Assembly: GCA_017425245.1 (NCBI GenBank)
Contig: JAFOOX010000051.1
Location: 35,420 to 99,419 of the forward strand
DNA: 64,000 nucleotides
Origin: Gammaproteobacteria bacterium
GTDB taxonomy: Bacteria > Pseudomonadota > Gammaproteobacteria > Enterobacterales > Neiellaceae
Reading direction: 5' to 3'
Position 1 is the stretch's first letter. Each line of letters begins with the position of its first letter. The notes under the pieces are model-generated. The model saw nothing but the letters and a program-made list of their open reading frames with translations, did not search any database and was not told where the DNA came from. Below, one piece after another: positions 46,230 through 55,654 of the stretch. The position numbers and the translations under genes are program-made.

Positions 46230-46769
46230 ATGCGTTTTTCTTGGTTAATGGTTGCGCTGCTGGCATTGCCTGCGCAGGCCGTCGAATGGGCTGCGGACCT
46301 TGGCCTCGCGACCAGCAAAGTTGAGGTCAACCTGACCGACGGCAACGATGGCATGAGCAGTGATGACGGTACTGGCTATTACGTTGGCCTTGGCTTTCTG
46401 CGCCCCTTTGCCATCGACAGCCAGCACCATTTGGGGATGAGGTTGCAGCTCTCAGATGCAGCAGGCGATCGGCTGCTCGCCGCCCGCGTGCTGGATTACC
46501 AATACCGTCTGGACCACCTGCCGCTGCGCTTAGGCGTGTTTGCCGGCGCAGCCAGCCTGGATACCGGTAGCACCACCTTGGGTTACTACGCCGGCGTTGA
46601 GGGGCTATGGCAAAGTCCTGTGCCTGAACTCAGTTTCGGCATCAGCGCCCAATATGGCGACAAGCTCGCCCGTGACAAGCTACTCACCAGCGACGAACAA
46701 GGCGGCCAGCGCCCTGACCTGTTCTATGCGGTCAGCAACGTCATGCTGTTTCTACGCTGGCAGCTTTAG
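46230..46769 (+). CDS. Predicted small outer-membrane beta-barrel protein
   Basis: 179 residues from ATG 46230 (five bases after wzi). A signal peptide (FSWLMVALLALPAQA) is followed by alternating amphipathic strands such as GTGYYVGLGFLRPF and LRLGVFAGAASLDTG, ending LFLRWQL. It is probably an eight-stranded barrel of unknown function, perhaps a partner of Wzi. No family is recognised. Its stop codon is TAG, and it overlaps the convergent glycosyltransferase by four bases. Confidence 0.75.
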   Translation: MRFSWLMVALLALPAQAVEWAADLGLATSKVEVNLTDGNDGMSSDDGTGYYVGLGFLRPFAIDSQHHLGMRLQLSDAAGDRLLAARVLDYQYRLDHLPLRLGVFAGAASLDTGSTTLGYYAGVEGLWQSPVPELSFGISAQYGDKLARDKLLTSDEQGGQRPDLFYAVSNVMLFLRWQL

Positions 46770-47560
46770 CAATCATCGGGCAGATAGCGCCGACGTAATG
46801 TCTCGATCAGGGAATCCGGAGCAAAACGCTGATTCTTGTCGATGCCGTGGCGGCGCAGCATCTCGTTCCACAGGTGCAGGCAGCGGGCATTTCCCAGAAA
46901 CTCAAGATTGCCCGCCAAGGAGCCGTCAAAGATAGAACGCCAATGGCTGTGAGGAACCGGATAAAAATGCCAGAAGGGCAGAATCTGATGCTGCAGCTGC
47001 CAGTGGCGGATCCACTGAGTAACGCCAACAGGCCCCAACTCTCCCCATTTGAGGCGGGTCTTTGGATCTCCTGGCAACAACCTACGTAGCCACTTTCGGC
47101 GTCTGCTGCGCGCATCATCAAACGGCAGAATCCGGCAGGGATCTTCCCAACTTTTCAGTAACTCGGCGGTCAGCTGGTGGCCAGCTGGTAGCCCCATAAC
47201 CGCGTTGTTGATGCGCTCGCAATCTTCGTAGCCAAGAATGAACTGGGATGGATAGTCGAGCGGTTGCAGGCAGATCACATCCGTATCCGCCCAGATGCCG
47301 CCATCCCGATGTAAAACAACCGCGCGAAAATAGTCGGCAAAGTGGGCCAAGCTCTTTTTTTTGCGGGTCAGAAAGATCTTACTTGCGGGTAGTACAGAGG
47401 CGGCATCCACCTCCATGACCCCTGTCGGCACCCGCTCCAGCGGTTCATAGCTATACAACCGCAGCTCATGCCCATGACAAACAAAGGACGCCATGCATAG
47501 GCGCTCCAGATCACTGAGTGGCGGCCCATGCCAGAACATATGAATAACGGGTAACATCAA
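46766..47560 (-). CDS. DXD-motif glycosyltransferase (Gly_transf_sug/GT32-like)
   Basis: 264 residues. N-terminal PVIHMFWHGPPLSDLERL, and ADYFRAVVLHRDGGIWADTDVI with the DTD metal-binding motif, define the glycosyltransferase sugar-binding (GT32-like) family found in capsule and O-antigen loci. Donor and acceptor are unknown. The codon use and base composition are less GC-biased than those of coaD or waaF, suggesting acquired surface-polysaccharide DNA. It is divergent from glf. Confidence 0.85.
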   Translation of the reverse strand: MMLPVIHMFWHGPPLSDLERLCMASFVCHGHELRLYSYEPLERVPTGVMEVDAASVLPASKIFLTRKKKSLAHFADYFRAVVLHRDGGIWADTDVICLQPLDYPSQFILGYEDCERINNAVMGLPAGHQLTAELLKSWEDPCRILPFDDARSRRRKWLRRLLPGDPKTRLKWGELGPVGVTQWIRHWQLQHQILPFWHFYPVPHSHWRSIFDGSLAGNLEFLGNARCLHLWNEMLRRHGIDKNQRFAPDSLIETLRRRYLPDDC

Positions 47561-47638
47561 TCAAGGCTCCTGTCGGCAACAGCGTTCAGCCCAATGCTGG
47601 CGCAACCCCAAACGCAGGGATCTTAGCGGAGAGCGACA

Positions 47639-48805
47639 TTGAATAGAGCATTTTTGATCATCGGCGCCGGCTTCGCTGGTGCTGTCATGGCCCGCGAGCT
47701 GTCGGAGCGCTTGGGTGCCCAGGTCACGGTGGTCGATGGCCGCGACCATGTCGCCGGCAACTGCCACACCGAGCGCGACCCGGAGACAGGGGTGATGGTT
47801 CACCGCTATGGTCCCCACATCTTCAACACCAACAGTGAGCGCGCCTGGGACTATGTGCAGCGTTTCGCCACCATGCGCCCGTACATCAACCGGGTAAAGG
47901 CAGTGATTGGTCGCGGAGTGTTTTCCATGCCGATCAACCTGCACACCATCAACCAGTTCTATGGCACGCGCTTCACCCCAGCGGAAGCTGCCGAGTTCGT
48001 GGCCAAGCTAGGTGACCGCTCTATCAGCGAGCCACAGAACTTCGAAGAACAGGCACTCAAGTTTCTCGGCCGCGACCTCTATGAAGCCTTCTTCTACGGC
48101 TACACCAAGAAGCAGTGGGGGGTGGAGCCTCGCGAGCTGCCAGCATCGATACTCAAACGACTGCCTGTGCGCTTCAACTACGACGACAACTACTACAACT
48201 GCCGTTATCAAGGGGTGCCCGAACAGGGCTATACCGCGCTGATTCAGGGGATCCTCGACCATCCGTGCATCCAGATTGAACTAGGCAAGAACATCACTGC
48301 CAGCGAAGCACAGGCCGGCAACTACGACCACATTTTCTGGACCGGTCCCATCGACAGTTTCTTCGATGAGGTCGATGGTGCCTTGGGCTATCGCACCGTC
48401 TACTGGCAGGAGGAGCGGGGCGAGGGCGACCTGCTTGGCAATGCGGTGATCAACTACCCCGAAGCCCATATCCCCTGGACCCGCAAAGTGGAGCATAAGC
48501 ACTTCGCCCCTTGGGAAGACCATGAACAAACCTTGGTCTTTACCGAATTCAGCAAGGCCACGGCTGCTGGGGACATCCCCTACTACCCGCTCGGCCTGGC
48601 CCCGGACAAGCAGCGCTTTGCCGCCTACGCAGCGCGGGCACAGGCCCAGTCACGGGTTTCCTTTATGGGCAGGCTCGGTACTTACCGCTACCTCAATATG
48701 GATCAGGTGATCCTCGACACCTTGGAGTTCGCTGACACGGTGATCTGCGCCATCAAGGAACAGCGACCGCTGCCGGCGCTGCCAGCGTCCATCACCAGCC
48801 GTTAA
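47639..48805 (+). CDS. glf: UDP-galactopyranose mutase
   Basis: 388 residues. It interconverts UDP-galactopyranose and UDP-galactofuranose with reduced FAD. The FAD motif FLIIGAGFAGAVMAREL, the YGPHIFNT segment, YGYTKKQWG and the C-terminal RLGTYRYLNMDQVI are all typical. The start is TTG at 47639 with GGAGAG six bases upstream. Its presence implies galactofuranose in a surface polysaccharide made by the neighbouring transferases. Confidence 0.95.
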   Translation: MNRAFLIIGAGFAGAVMARELSERLGAQVTVVDGRDHVAGNCHTERDPETGVMVHRYGPHIFNTNSERAWDYVQRFATMRPYINRVKAVIGRGVFSMPINLHTINQFYGTRFTPAEAAEFVAKLGDRSISEPQNFEEQALKFLGRDLYEAFFYGYTKKQWGVEPRELPASILKRLPVRFNYDDNYYNCRYQGVPEQGYTALIQGILDHPCIQIELGKNITASEAQAGNYDHIFWTGPIDSFFDEVDGALGYRTVYWQEERGEGDLLGNAVINYPEAHIPWTRKVEHKHFAPWEDHEQTLVFTEFSKATAAGDIPYYPLGLAPDKQRFAAYAARAQAQSRVSFMGRLGTYRYLNMDQVILDTLEFADTVICAIKEQRPLPALPASITSR

Positions 48806-49611
48806 CGCTGACAGCGGCGGCAGAAGAAGGTGCTGCGCTGGGCCAGCACCTCGCGCTGAATAAGGCCGCCACAGCTCTTGCAGGGCTCGCCCTCGCGCCC
48901 GTAGACCGCCAGCGCCACCGCAAAATAGCCGGGGTTGCCATTGGCATCGACATAGTCGCGGAAGGTGGTGCCGCCTTGGGCAATGGCCTCGCCCAGCACC
49001 GCCTTGATGCATTCGGCCAAGCGCCGATAGCGGCTGCGGCTGATATCGCTGGCAGCCAGCTGTGGCCGGATGCCGGCGCGGAACAGCGCCTCACAGGCGT
49101 AGATGTTGCCCACCCCAACCACCACCTTGCCATCCATGATGAAGGCTTTGACCGCCTGGCTACGCCCCACCGAGCGTTGATGCAGGTAATCGCCATCAAA
49201 ATCGGCTGCCAGTGGCTCCGGCCCCAGACTGGCGAGCAGCAGATGCTGTTCCGGCGCGTCACTCCACAGCCAGGCACCAAAACGGCGCGGATCATAAAAA
49301 CGAAGCTGGCGGCCATCGACCAGCTGCAGATCCAGATGGTCATGCAGTTGCAGCGGCACCTCGGCCGCCAGCACCCGCAGCCGACCGGTCATACCCAGAT
49401 GAACGATGGCCGAGCCCACCGGGGTGTCGAGCAGGATATATTTGGCCCGCCGCCGCACCGCCACGATCGGCTGGCCAACGATGGCCGCCAGTTCTGCCGG
49501 CACCGGATAGCGCAGCTTGGGCTGGCGCACATGCAGGGCGGTGACCTGCTGCCCCAGCAGGTGGGGTTCGATACCGCGCGCCGTCGTCTCAACCTCGGGT
49601 AACTCCGGCAT
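48802..49611 (-). CDS. mutM: Formamidopyrimidine-DNA glycosylase
   Basis: 269 residues. After Met removal the catalytic Pro/Glu start PELPEVETTARG is exact. HLGMTGRL, the YILLDTP strand with the conserved Lys, and the C-terminal zinc finger CKSCGGLIQREVLAQ...CRRC are present. It excises 8-oxoguanine and Fapy lesions. The 26 extra residues of the longer frame are rejected. It lies four bases after the membrane-anchored protein gene. Confidence 0.97.
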   Translation of the reverse strand: MPELPEVETTARGIEPHLLGQQVTALHVRQPKLRYPVPAELAAIVGQPIVAVRRRAKYILLDTPVGSAIVHLGMTGRLRVLAAEVPLQLHDHLDLQLVDGRQLRFYDPRRFGAWLWSDAPEQHLLLASLGPEPLAADFDGDYLHQRSVGRSQAVKAFIMDGKVVVGVGNIYACEALFRAGIRPQLAASDISRSRYRRLAECIKAVLGEAIAQGGTTFRDYVDANGNPGYFAVALAVYGREGEPCKSCGGLIQREVLAQRSTFFCRRCQR

Positions 49612-49615
49612 CGCC

Positions 49616-50098
49616 TCAGCCTCCGTTGACGGCCGGCAGCAGCGAGCTCTGTGCTGCACGCGGCAACTGTCCCAGACGGCCACCGGCATCGACCAGTAGC
49701 TGATCGCCCAAGGTCACCAGACGCACCGTCACCGGCTGACTGGCGTCCTGTAGCCAGATCAGCACCACCGTCGGCGCATTGGCCAGAGCCCGCGCCGCCT
49801 CACCGGCATCGACCACCAGCGGTAGCAGCTTCAGCTGCTGCCAATGACCGCCCAAGCGGCCACCATCGAGCTCTGCCGGCTGCGCTGACCAGTGACCGTC
49901 CTGCTGTTCCAGCAGCCATCCTTGCCCTTCAATGCGGACAATGGGGGTCGAAAACAGCAGCAACGTTAGCGCTTCAGGCTGCTCGCCAGCCTCGCGGGCG
50001 CGGCGTTCGGCCAGCATCTGCGGTAACTGAAACGTCACCAGCATGGCCAGACAGACATAGATAAGGATGTTGTTGAAGGTGCGGCGGGAGATCGCCAT
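49616..50098 (-). CDS. Single-pass membrane protein of unknown function upstream of mutM
   Basis: 160 residues. One TM helix near the N-terminus (NILIYVCLAMLVTFQLP, residues 10-26) and a periplasmic domain with beta-strand character (TLLLFSTPIVRIEGQGWLLE, PVTVRLVTLGDQLLVD). No family is recognised. It is co-directional with mutM (four-base gap) and follows the rpmBG terminator, so it heads its own short operon. Confidence 0.7.
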   Translation of the reverse strand: MAISRRTFNNILIYVCLAMLVTFQLPQMLAERRAREAGEQPEALTLLLFSTPIVRIEGQGWLLEQQDGHWSAQPAELDGGRLGGHWQQLKLLPLVVDAGEAARALANAPTVVLIWLQDASQPVTVRLVTLGDQLLVDAGGRLGQLPRAAQSSLLPAVNGG

Positions 50099-50121
50099 GG
50101 GTACTCCTTGCTGCCTTAAAA

Positions 50122-50150
50122 CAAAAAAGCCAGCACGGCGGCTGGCTTTT
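50122..50150. terminator. Rho-independent terminator after rpmG
   Basis: GCCAGC-ACGGCG-GCTGGC (50129-50146) is flanked by A6 on the left and T5 on the right. On the minus strand it is a stem with a strong T-run, 38 bases after the rpmG stop. Confidence 0.85.
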
Positions 50151-50183
50151 TCGTCTGGCCCTGCCGCGTGGCAGGTCGATCAA

Positions 50184-50354
50184 TTACTTGATCTTGCCTT
50201 CTTTGTACATCACGTACTGACGCACAACCGGGTCAAACTTTTTCTTTTCAAGCTTGTCCGGAGTGGTGCGCTTGTTTTTGGTCGTGGTGTAGAAGTGGCC
50301 GGTACCCGCAGAGGAGTTCAACCGGATCTTCTCACGTACACCTTTCTTGGCCAT
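50184..50354 (-). CDS. rpmG: 50S ribosomal protein L33
   Basis: 56 residues: starts [20 protein letters not shown] and ends [16 protein letters not shown]. It is the zinc-free form: no CxxC pairs are present, unlike C+ L33 paralogues. It follows rpmB by 12 bases, the normal rpmBG operon, and is closed by the terminator at 50122-50150. Confidence 0.97.
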   Translation of the reverse strand: MAKKGVREKIRLNSSAGTGHFYTTTKNKRTTPDKLEKKKFDPVVRQYVMYKEGKIK

Positions 50355-50366
50355 GAGTTCTCTCCG

Positions 50367-50603
50367 TTACACTTTTTCGCCACGTGCGCGCAGGTCTGCG
50401 AGCACAGTGTCGATGCCGTTTTTGTCAATGATGCGCAGACCTTTGGTGGACACGCGCAGGGTTACAAAGCGCTTTTCGCTTTCAACCCAAAAACGGTGCG
50501 ACTGCAGGTTAGGCAGATAGCGACGCTTGGTCGCGTTATTCGCATGGGAACGATTGTTACCAACCAAGGGGCGCTTGCCGGTAACCTGGCACACTCTCGA
50601 CAT
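50367..50603 (-). CDS. rpmB: 50S ribosomal protein L28
   Basis: 78 residues, normal length. [20 protein letters not shown] and [17 protein letters not shown] are diagnostic. GGAGAAG precedes the ATG. It is first gene of the rpmBG operon with a clear promoter that overlaps the end of radC. Confidence 0.98.
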   Translation of the reverse strand: MSRVCQVTGKRPLVGNNRSHANNATKRRYLPNLQSHRFWVESEKRFVTLRVSTKGLRIIDKNGIDTVLADLRARGEKV

Positions 50604-50680
50604 GGGTCTTCTCCAAAAAAACGTTCGAGCTCGAGCACAGCGCCATCATGAGGCCGTCGCCTCGGCGCAGAAGGGCGCTT

Positions 50681-50709
50681 TTTATACAGCAGCTCGTTTC
50701 TAAAAACAA
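50681..50709 (-). promoter_or_regulatory. Sigma-70 promoter of rpmBG
   Basis: On the minus strand TTGTTT (-35), a 17-base spacer and TATAAA (-10), about 78 bases upstream of rpmB and straddling the radC stop codon. Confidence 0.7.
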
Positions 50710-51413
50710 GGGGGCGGTGTGATCAACTGGCCCCGTTCGGCCATCGACACCGCAATTCCGCCGCGCGCCACCACCAGATGATCCAGCACTCTTACCTCAA
50801 TAAGGCCAAGGGCGCGTTGCAGCTGGGCTGTTAGTTGGCGGTCGGCGTTGCTCGGCTCGGCCACGCCGGACGGGTGATTGTGACAGAAGATCACCGCCGC
50901 CGCATCTTGTTCCAGTGCCTGCTGTACTACCACCCGCGGATGGACGCTGGCACTGTCGATGGTACCCGCGAATAGCCGTTCAAAGCGCAACAGCCGGTGC
51001 TGGGCATCCAGCCATAGAGCAGCAAACACCTCGCGCCGTTCGGCCGCCAGTTCGGCACACAAAAACTGGCGTACCGCCTGCGGGCTATCCATCACCGCGC
51101 CGCGCTTCAGCGGTTCGGCAAAATTACGCCGTCCCAGTTCCAGCGCCGCCAGCAGCTGGCAGGCTTTGGCGGGGCCAACGCCATGCACGGCCGCCAGCTT
51201 GGCCGGGCTGCTGGCCAGCAACCGCTGAATGGTGCCGAAGTCGTTGAGCAGGCAGGCCGCCAGCCGAGTCACCGGCACCCCGCTGACACCGACCCGCAAC
51301 AAAATCGCCAACAGTTCGGCATCACTCAGGGCCATCACCCCGTGCTGCCACAGCCGCTCACGCGGCATCAGCACTGCCTGCTCCTCATTCCGGGCATCCA
51401 TCACCTTTGTCAT
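50700..51413 (-). CDS. radC: RadC-family JAB metalloprotein
   Basis: 237 residues from ATG 51413, with AGGAGA six bases upstream. The N-terminal HhH-like region (ALSDAELLAILLRVGVSG) is followed by the JAB/MPN metal site FCHNHPSGVAEPSNAD (HxHPSGxxxPSxxD). Despite its name, a repair role is doubtful in this family. The position between rpmB and coaBC is conserved in gammaproteobacteria. Confidence 0.94.
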   Translation of the reverse strand: MTKVMDARNEEQAVLMPRERLWQHGVMALSDAELLAILLRVGVSGVPVTRLAACLLNDFGTIQRLLASSPAKLAAVHGVGPAKACQLLAALELGRRNFAEPLKRGAVMDSPQAVRQFLCAELAAERREVFAALWLDAQHRLLRFERLFAGTIDSASVHPRVVVQQALEQDAAAVIFCHNHPSGVAEPSNADRQLTAQLQRALGLIEVRVLDHLVVARGGIAVSMAERGQLITPPPCF

Positions 51414-51490
51414 CCCTTTCTCCTTGTGCCGCCCTGGCCGCAACTAAACTTAGTCGAAATTGCGCCCAGAGCACCGCTCAGGAGTACCTC

Positions 51491-52885
51491 ATGCCAGTTC
51501 CGTCATCGCCATCGCCCTCATCACTGGAACTGCTGACCGAGTTAAACCGCGAAATCACGCTGCGGCGGGAGACAGAATCGATGCTCTCCCAAGTGCTATC
51601 ACGGGTGGGTCAGCAGCGCGGCGGAGATTTTTTCCAGACGCTGGTTGCCGAGCTGGGACAAACCCTCAAGGTGGCTTTCGTACTGGTCGGTCGGGTCAGC
51701 GATGACCGCCGCCAGATCAACACCATCGCCGTCAGCGCTCATGGCCAGGTGGTCGACAACATCAGTTACGAGCTGTTCGGCACACCTTGTCAGGAAGTCA
51801 CCAGCCAAGGGGTCTGTATCCATCCCAGCAAGGTCCAGCAACTTTACCCGCTCGACCGCCTGCTAGTGCAGATGCAGGTTGAAAGCTATCTCGGCGTACC
51901 CCTGATCGGGCGAGATAACGCGACGCTCGGCTTGCTCATCGCCTTGGATACAAAACCGTTGGACGGGCATAAGCGCTTTCAGGTGCTGTCGCTGTTTTCG
52001 GTCTTTGCCCACCGTGCTGCCGCCGAGTTTGAACACCAGCAGCTACTGGCCTCGCTGGAAACACAGGTCTCTGAGCGCACTGCCGACCTTGAGCACAAGA
52101 ATGTCCAACTGGAGCAGACTCTGAGCGAATTGGCCAGCGCCGAACACGCGTTGGTACAAACAGAGCGGCTGGCGCTGATTGGCGATCTGGTGGGTGGCGT
52201 AGTGGATGAACTGCGTGCCCCGCTGACCCTGGCCTCCACTGCGCTGAGTTGCCTTGAACTGCATCAGCAGCGACTTGCCAGTCACCTCGACCATGAGCCG
52301 CTCACCCGTAGCCAGTTCACGGGTCTGGTAGAGGAGCACCAGAATTCGCTAAGCCTGCTTCACCACAATCTGACCACGGCGCAGACCATCACTGAGCGTT
52401 TCGCCCATGTCGCCCGCAAGCCACAGCAGGGGCAGCGGTCGACGGTTAACCTCAGCCGTTTGTTTGAAGATGTCACTCAGAGTTTCAGCCATCAGCTTGG
52501 CCAGCGCGGCATGGATGTGCAGACACGCATCGATGGCCCGCTCCAGTTTCAGGGCTATCCAGGGCTGATCGCCCAGGCCACTGCCCAGTTGCTACAGCTG
52601 GCACTGGCCCCTGAACTAAGTGTCCTGCCAAACCAGCCGTTGCAACTCAATGCCAGCAATGACAGGCGCGGTTTATGCCTCACTCTGACGCTAACCACTC
52701 CCATCGCGCACTCCGCCTGCGAGCTGCTGACGGTCGCCAACGGCATCAGTGGCGAGAGGCAAGGGCCGGCGTTCAGCGCCTACCTGCTGGATCTGACCAT
52801 GCGTCGTGCCGCTGGCGAATTCAACTGCCAGCCAGTGGATACCAACCGGCTGCAATTGCAGCTTAGGCTGCCACTCGGCAGTTGA
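51491..52885 (+). CDS. GAF protein with degenerate histidine-kinase module
   Basis: 464 residues from ATG 51491 (AGGAG six bases upstream). A GAF domain (about 40-190; FFQTLVAELGQTLKVAFVLV, SYLGVPLIGRDN) leads into a coiled coil and then a dimerisation helix LALIGDLVGGVVDELRAPL. Active kinases of this type have VAHELNTPL here; the phosphoacceptor His is Asp (about residue 239). The ATPase part is also eroded: the N-box is ATAQLLQLAL, without the Asn, and no DxGxG motif is visible. It is therefore a pseudokinase that may act as a sensor scaffold or as an inhibitor or heterodimer partner of a real kinase. No TM segment is seen. It is flanked by the radC and coaBC housekeeping genes. Confidence 0.82.
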   Translation: MPVPSSPSPSSLELLTELNREITLRRETESMLSQVLSRVGQQRGGDFFQTLVAELGQTLKVAFVLVGRVSDDRRQINTIAVSAHGQVVDNISYELFGTPCQEVTSQGVCIHPSKVQQLYPLDRLLVQMQVESYLGVPLIGRDNATLGLLIALDTKPLDGHKRFQVLSLFSVFAHRAAAEFEHQQLLASLETQVSERTADLEHKNVQLEQTLSELASAEHALVQTERLALIGDLVGGVVDELRAPLTLASTALSCLELHQQRLASHLDHEPLTRSQFTGLVEEHQNSLSLLHHNLTTAQTITERFAHVARKPQQGQRSTVNLSRLFEDVTQSFSHQLGQRGMDVQTRIDGPLQFQGYPGLIAQATAQLLQLALAPELSVLPNQPLQLNASNDRRGLCLTLTLTTPIAHSACELLTVANGISGERQGPAFSAYLLDLTMRRAAGEFNCQPVDTNRLQLQLRLPLGS

Positions 52886-52960
52886 TGGTCCAGGCGGTGA
52901 CAATGAGGCTAGGGGCTGTGCTAAGGTAAGCGCCCACCCACGTTTGAGCGTGCGCCGTTC

Positions 52961-54175
52961 ATGGCTGGCAATCCGAATATTCTGATCATCATCGGCGGCG
53001 GTGTCGCCGCCTACAAGATCCCCGAACTGGTGCGTCGTTTGCGTGACGACGGTGCCGCTGTACGGGTGATCATGACCCAAGCCGCGACTGCCTTCATCAC
53101 CCCCATGACCCTGCAGGCAGTCTCAGGCCATCCGGTCGGTACCAGTCTGCTCGACCCGGCAGCCGAAGCGTCCATGGGGCACATCGAGCTGGGACGCTGG
53201 GCTGACCTCATCATCGTTGCCCCGGCCACCGCCGACCTGATCGCCCGCATTGCTCACGGCATTGCCAACGATCTGGCCACCACCGCCCTGCTTGCCAGCG
53301 CCGCACCGCTGCTGGTGGCCCCGGCCATGAATCAGCAGATGTACCGCGCCGCCGTCACCCAGGACAATCTGGCGCTGCTGGCCAAACGCGGCGCCACCCT
53401 GATCGGCCCTGCCAGCGGCAGTCAGGCCTGTGGCGATATTGGCCCGGGGCGGATGGTGGAACCAGCGGAGCTGCGCGACGCTGCCCGTCAACTGCTGAAC
53501 CCGCAGCAGGACTGCCAGGGGCTGAAGCTGGTGATCACCGCCGGCCCCACCCGTGAGGCGCTAGATCCGGTGCGCTACATCAGTAACCACAGCTCCGGCA
53601 AGATGGGCTATGCCCTGGCCGCCGCTGCCGCCCGTCGTGGCGCCGAAGTGGTGTTGATCAGTGGCCCGGTGCAGCTAGCCACCCCCACCGGGGTTACCCG
53701 CATCGATGTGACCACCGCCGTTGAGATGCATCAGGCAGTTCAGCAGCAGCTCGACCACTGCGGGCTGTTTATCGGCTGTGCCGCCGTGGCCGACTTCCGG
53801 CCAGCGCACTATGTCGACGACAAGATCAAGAAACAAAGCAGCGACGACAGACTGACCCTTGAACTGGTTGCCAACCCCGACATCATCGCCGCGGTCTCGG
53901 CTCGCCCCGACCGCCCCTTTGTGGTCGGCTTCGCCGCCGAAACCAGCCATCTGCTTGACCACGCCCGAGCCAAGCGTCAGCGCAAGGGAATGGATCTGAT
54001 CGTTGCCAACGATGTTGGCGTTTCCGGCATTGGTTTCAACAGCGACGACAATGCCGTCGTGCTGCTGGATGGTGCAAGCGAAGAGCAGTTACCGGTGATG
54101 CCCAAGGCCACGCTGGCCGACCAACTTATCAGCCGCGTCCTTGCCCGGATGCCTAACGCCGGAGCCCGTTCATGA
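52961..54175 (+). CDS. coaBC: Bifunctional phosphopantothenoylcysteine decarboxylase/synthase
   Basis: 404 residues. The CoaC half starts [14 protein letters not shown] and holds the FMN site and [10 protein letters not shown] with the catalytic Cys; the CoaB half has [20 protein letters not shown] and the dimer/CTP motif. It makes 4'-phosphopantetheine, which CoaD (encoded at 44306) adenylates. The stop overlaps the dut start (ATGA). Confidence 0.97.
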   Translation: MAGNPNILIIIGGGVAAYKIPELVRRLRDDGAAVRVIMTQAATAFITPMTLQAVSGHPVGTSLLDPAAEASMGHIELGRWADLIIVAPATADLIARIAHGIANDLATTALLASAAPLLVAPAMNQQMYRAAVTQDNLALLAKRGATLIGPASGSQACGDIGPGRMVEPAELRDAARQLLNPQQDCQGLKLVITAGPTREALDPVRYISNHSSGKMGYALAAAAARRGAEVVLISGPVQLATPTGVTRIDVTTAVEMHQAVQQQLDHCGLFIGCAAVADFRPAHYVDDKIKKQSSDDRLTLELVANPDIIAAVSARPDRPFVVGFAAETSHLLDHARAKRQRKGMDLIVANDVGVSGIGFNSDDNAVVLLDGASEEQLPVMPKATLADQLISRVLARMPNAGARS

Positions 54176-54627
54176 CCCGACTGCAGGTGCGTATCCTCGA
54201 TCCCCGTATTGGCACTGACTACCCGCTGCCCGCCTATGCCACCCCCGGTTCGGCCGGCATGGACCTGCGCGCCTGCGTCGATGGCCCACTGCAGCTGGCC
54301 CCCGGTCAAACCAGCCTGCTGCCAACCGGCATCGCCATCCACATTGCCGATCCGGGGCTGGCCGCGGTGATCCTGCCGCGCTCTGGCCTTGGCCACAAAC
54401 ACGGCATCGTGCTCGGCAATCTGGTTGGCCTGATTGACTCCGATTACCAGGGTCAGCTGATGGTCAGCTGCTGGAACCGGGGCCAGGAGACGTTCACCAT
54501 CCAGCCTGGTGATCGCATCGCCCAACTGGTGCTGGTGCCGGTGGTGCAGGCAGAATTCGGCATCGTCGACAGCTTCGATGAGAGTGAGCGCGGTGCTGGT
54601 GGTTTTGGCTCATCCGGACACCAGTGA
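54172..54627 (+). CDS. dut: dUTP diphosphatase
   Basis: 151 residues, a trimeric dUTPase. All five motifs are visible, including [27 protein letters not shown] and the C-terminal [10 protein letters not shown]. It hydrolyses dUTP to dUMP. It is coupled to coaBC by a four-base overlap, the standard coaBC-dut-slmA order. Confidence 0.97.
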   Translation: MTRLQVRILDPRIGTDYPLPAYATPGSAGMDLRACVDGPLQLAPGQTSLLPTGIAIHIADPGLAAVILPRSGLGHKHGIVLGNLVGLIDSDYQGQLMVSCWNRGQETFTIQPGDRIAQLVLVPVVQAEFGIVDSFDESERGAGGFGSSGHQ

Positions 54628-54636
54628 GGTCTCGCC

Positions 54637-55242
54637 ATGCCCCAACGCCGCCGTAATCGTAAAGACGAGATCCTGCAGGCGCTGGCCGCCATGCTGGAGG
54701 GGTCCCCGGGTGAGCGCATCACCACCGCTCGGCTGGCAGCGCAGCTGGGGGTATCAGAGGCCGCGCTCTACCGCCACTTCCCCTCCAAGGCGCGGATGTT
54801 TGAAGGGCTGATCGCTTTCATGGAAGAGACGCTGCTGAGCCGCATCAACCGCATCTGTGAAGAGGAGCAGCACACCCTGCCTCGGGTACGCCAGACACTG
54901 CAGCTGATCCTGCTGTTTGCCGAGCGCAACCCCGGCTTCTGCCGGCTATTAACCGGCGATGCACTACAGGGCGAGCATGAGCGGCTGCGAGCGGCCATCG
55001 GTACCCTCTTTGATCGCATCGAAACCGCGCTCAAGCAGATGCTGCGCGAGCATGTGCTGCGCGAGGGTGTGTCGCTGGGCAATGACGAGCGGCAGCTAGC
55101 CAACCTGATGCTGGCCTATGTCGAGGGACGCATTGCCCAGTTTGTGCGCAGTGACTTCACGCGGCTGCCAAGCAGTGACTTTGACGTGCAGTGGTCGGCG
55201 CTGGCACGGCTGTTTGGCGCCCGACTGGTGGCGGTGACCTGA
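54637..55242 (+). CDS. slmA: Nucleoid occlusion factor SlmA
   Basis: 201 residues, TetR-like. The HTH ([31 protein letters not shown], in parts) and the SlmA-specific LISRI-type region [15 protein letters not shown] are present. It binds SBS sites on the chromosome and blocks FtsZ assembly over the nucleoid. Nine bases separate it from dut. Its stop codon lies five bases from the 3' end of the convergent csrB-like RNA gene. Confidence 0.95.
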   Translation: MPQRRRNRKDEILQALAAMLEGSPGERITTARLAAQLGVSEAALYRHFPSKARMFEGLIAFMEETLLSRINRICEEEQHTLPRVRQTLQLILLFAERNPGFCRLLTGDALQGEHERLRAAIGTLFDRIETALKQMLREHVLREGVSLGNDERQLANLMLAYVEGRIAQFVRSDFTRLPSSDFDVQWSALARLFGARLVAVT

Positions 55243-55246
55243 GCAC

Positions 55247-55275
55247 AAAAAAAGGCACGGTTGCTGAACCGTGCC
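55247..55275 (-). terminator. Terminator of the CsrB-like RNA
   Basis: On the minus strand GGCACGGTT-CAGC-AACCGTGCC (55254-55275), a perfect nine-base stem, followed by seven T. The T-run is on the minus side only, so it serves the RNA gene, although it begins just after the slmA stop. Confidence 0.9.
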
Positions 55276-55590
55276 TCAAGGATGAGTTAAACAACCATCC
55301 CTAATGAGAACCGTGCTCCCTGCATCAATCCTTGAGCACACCATCCATAGCCAACTCCACTAGCCCGTCCTGGGCGGGTCCTGCGTCATCCTGACTGGCG
55401 GCCATCCTGGCCACCACATTCATCCTTTGGGCATCCTGCCCAAGCTTCCGTGCCCTCCGCTTCCCTGCAGCAAACAGCCAACACCCTGTCGCACTGTTTC
55501 GCCAACCTCCTGTTGACCTGTTCATGCTAGCCCAGCGTCATTTCCAAACAATCCATTAACGCTCCACCTGGCGGCTAAAAAACAGCCACA
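55247..55590 (-). ncRNA. csrB: CsrB-family CsrA/RsmA-sequestering regulatory RNA
   Basis: About 340 nt on the minus strand. I count 18 GGA triplets between 55316 and 55565, many as AGGAT/AGGAC in tiny hairpin loops: GGGC-AGGAT-GCCC, GGCC-AGGAT-GGCC, GTC-AGGAT-GAC and GCCC-AGGAC-GGGC. Repeated GGA loops plus a strong terminator are the hallmark of CsrB/RsmZ-type RNAs, which bind many CsrA dimers and relieve translational repression. The 5' end is estimated: an AT-rich tract at about 55590-55620 probably holds the -10/-35 region. A UvrY/GacA-like box lies further upstream. A 66-codon ORF across the same stretch has no recognisable protein character. The intergenic position between slmA and the glgC operon puts it beside a classic CsrA target. 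Confidence 0.88.
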
Positions 55591-55654
55591 ACTTAAATTT
55601 ATCTTAAATAAAATCAAATGATTGAGCACAAGCATCGGTCACCGGAGGCAACTT

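Noticed and set aside
55325..55525. 66-codon ORF on the minus strand downstream of slmA
   Set aside because: It lies wholly inside the CsrB-like RNA gene; its repeats of AGGAT hairpins explain the open frame, and the protein has no recognisable features.
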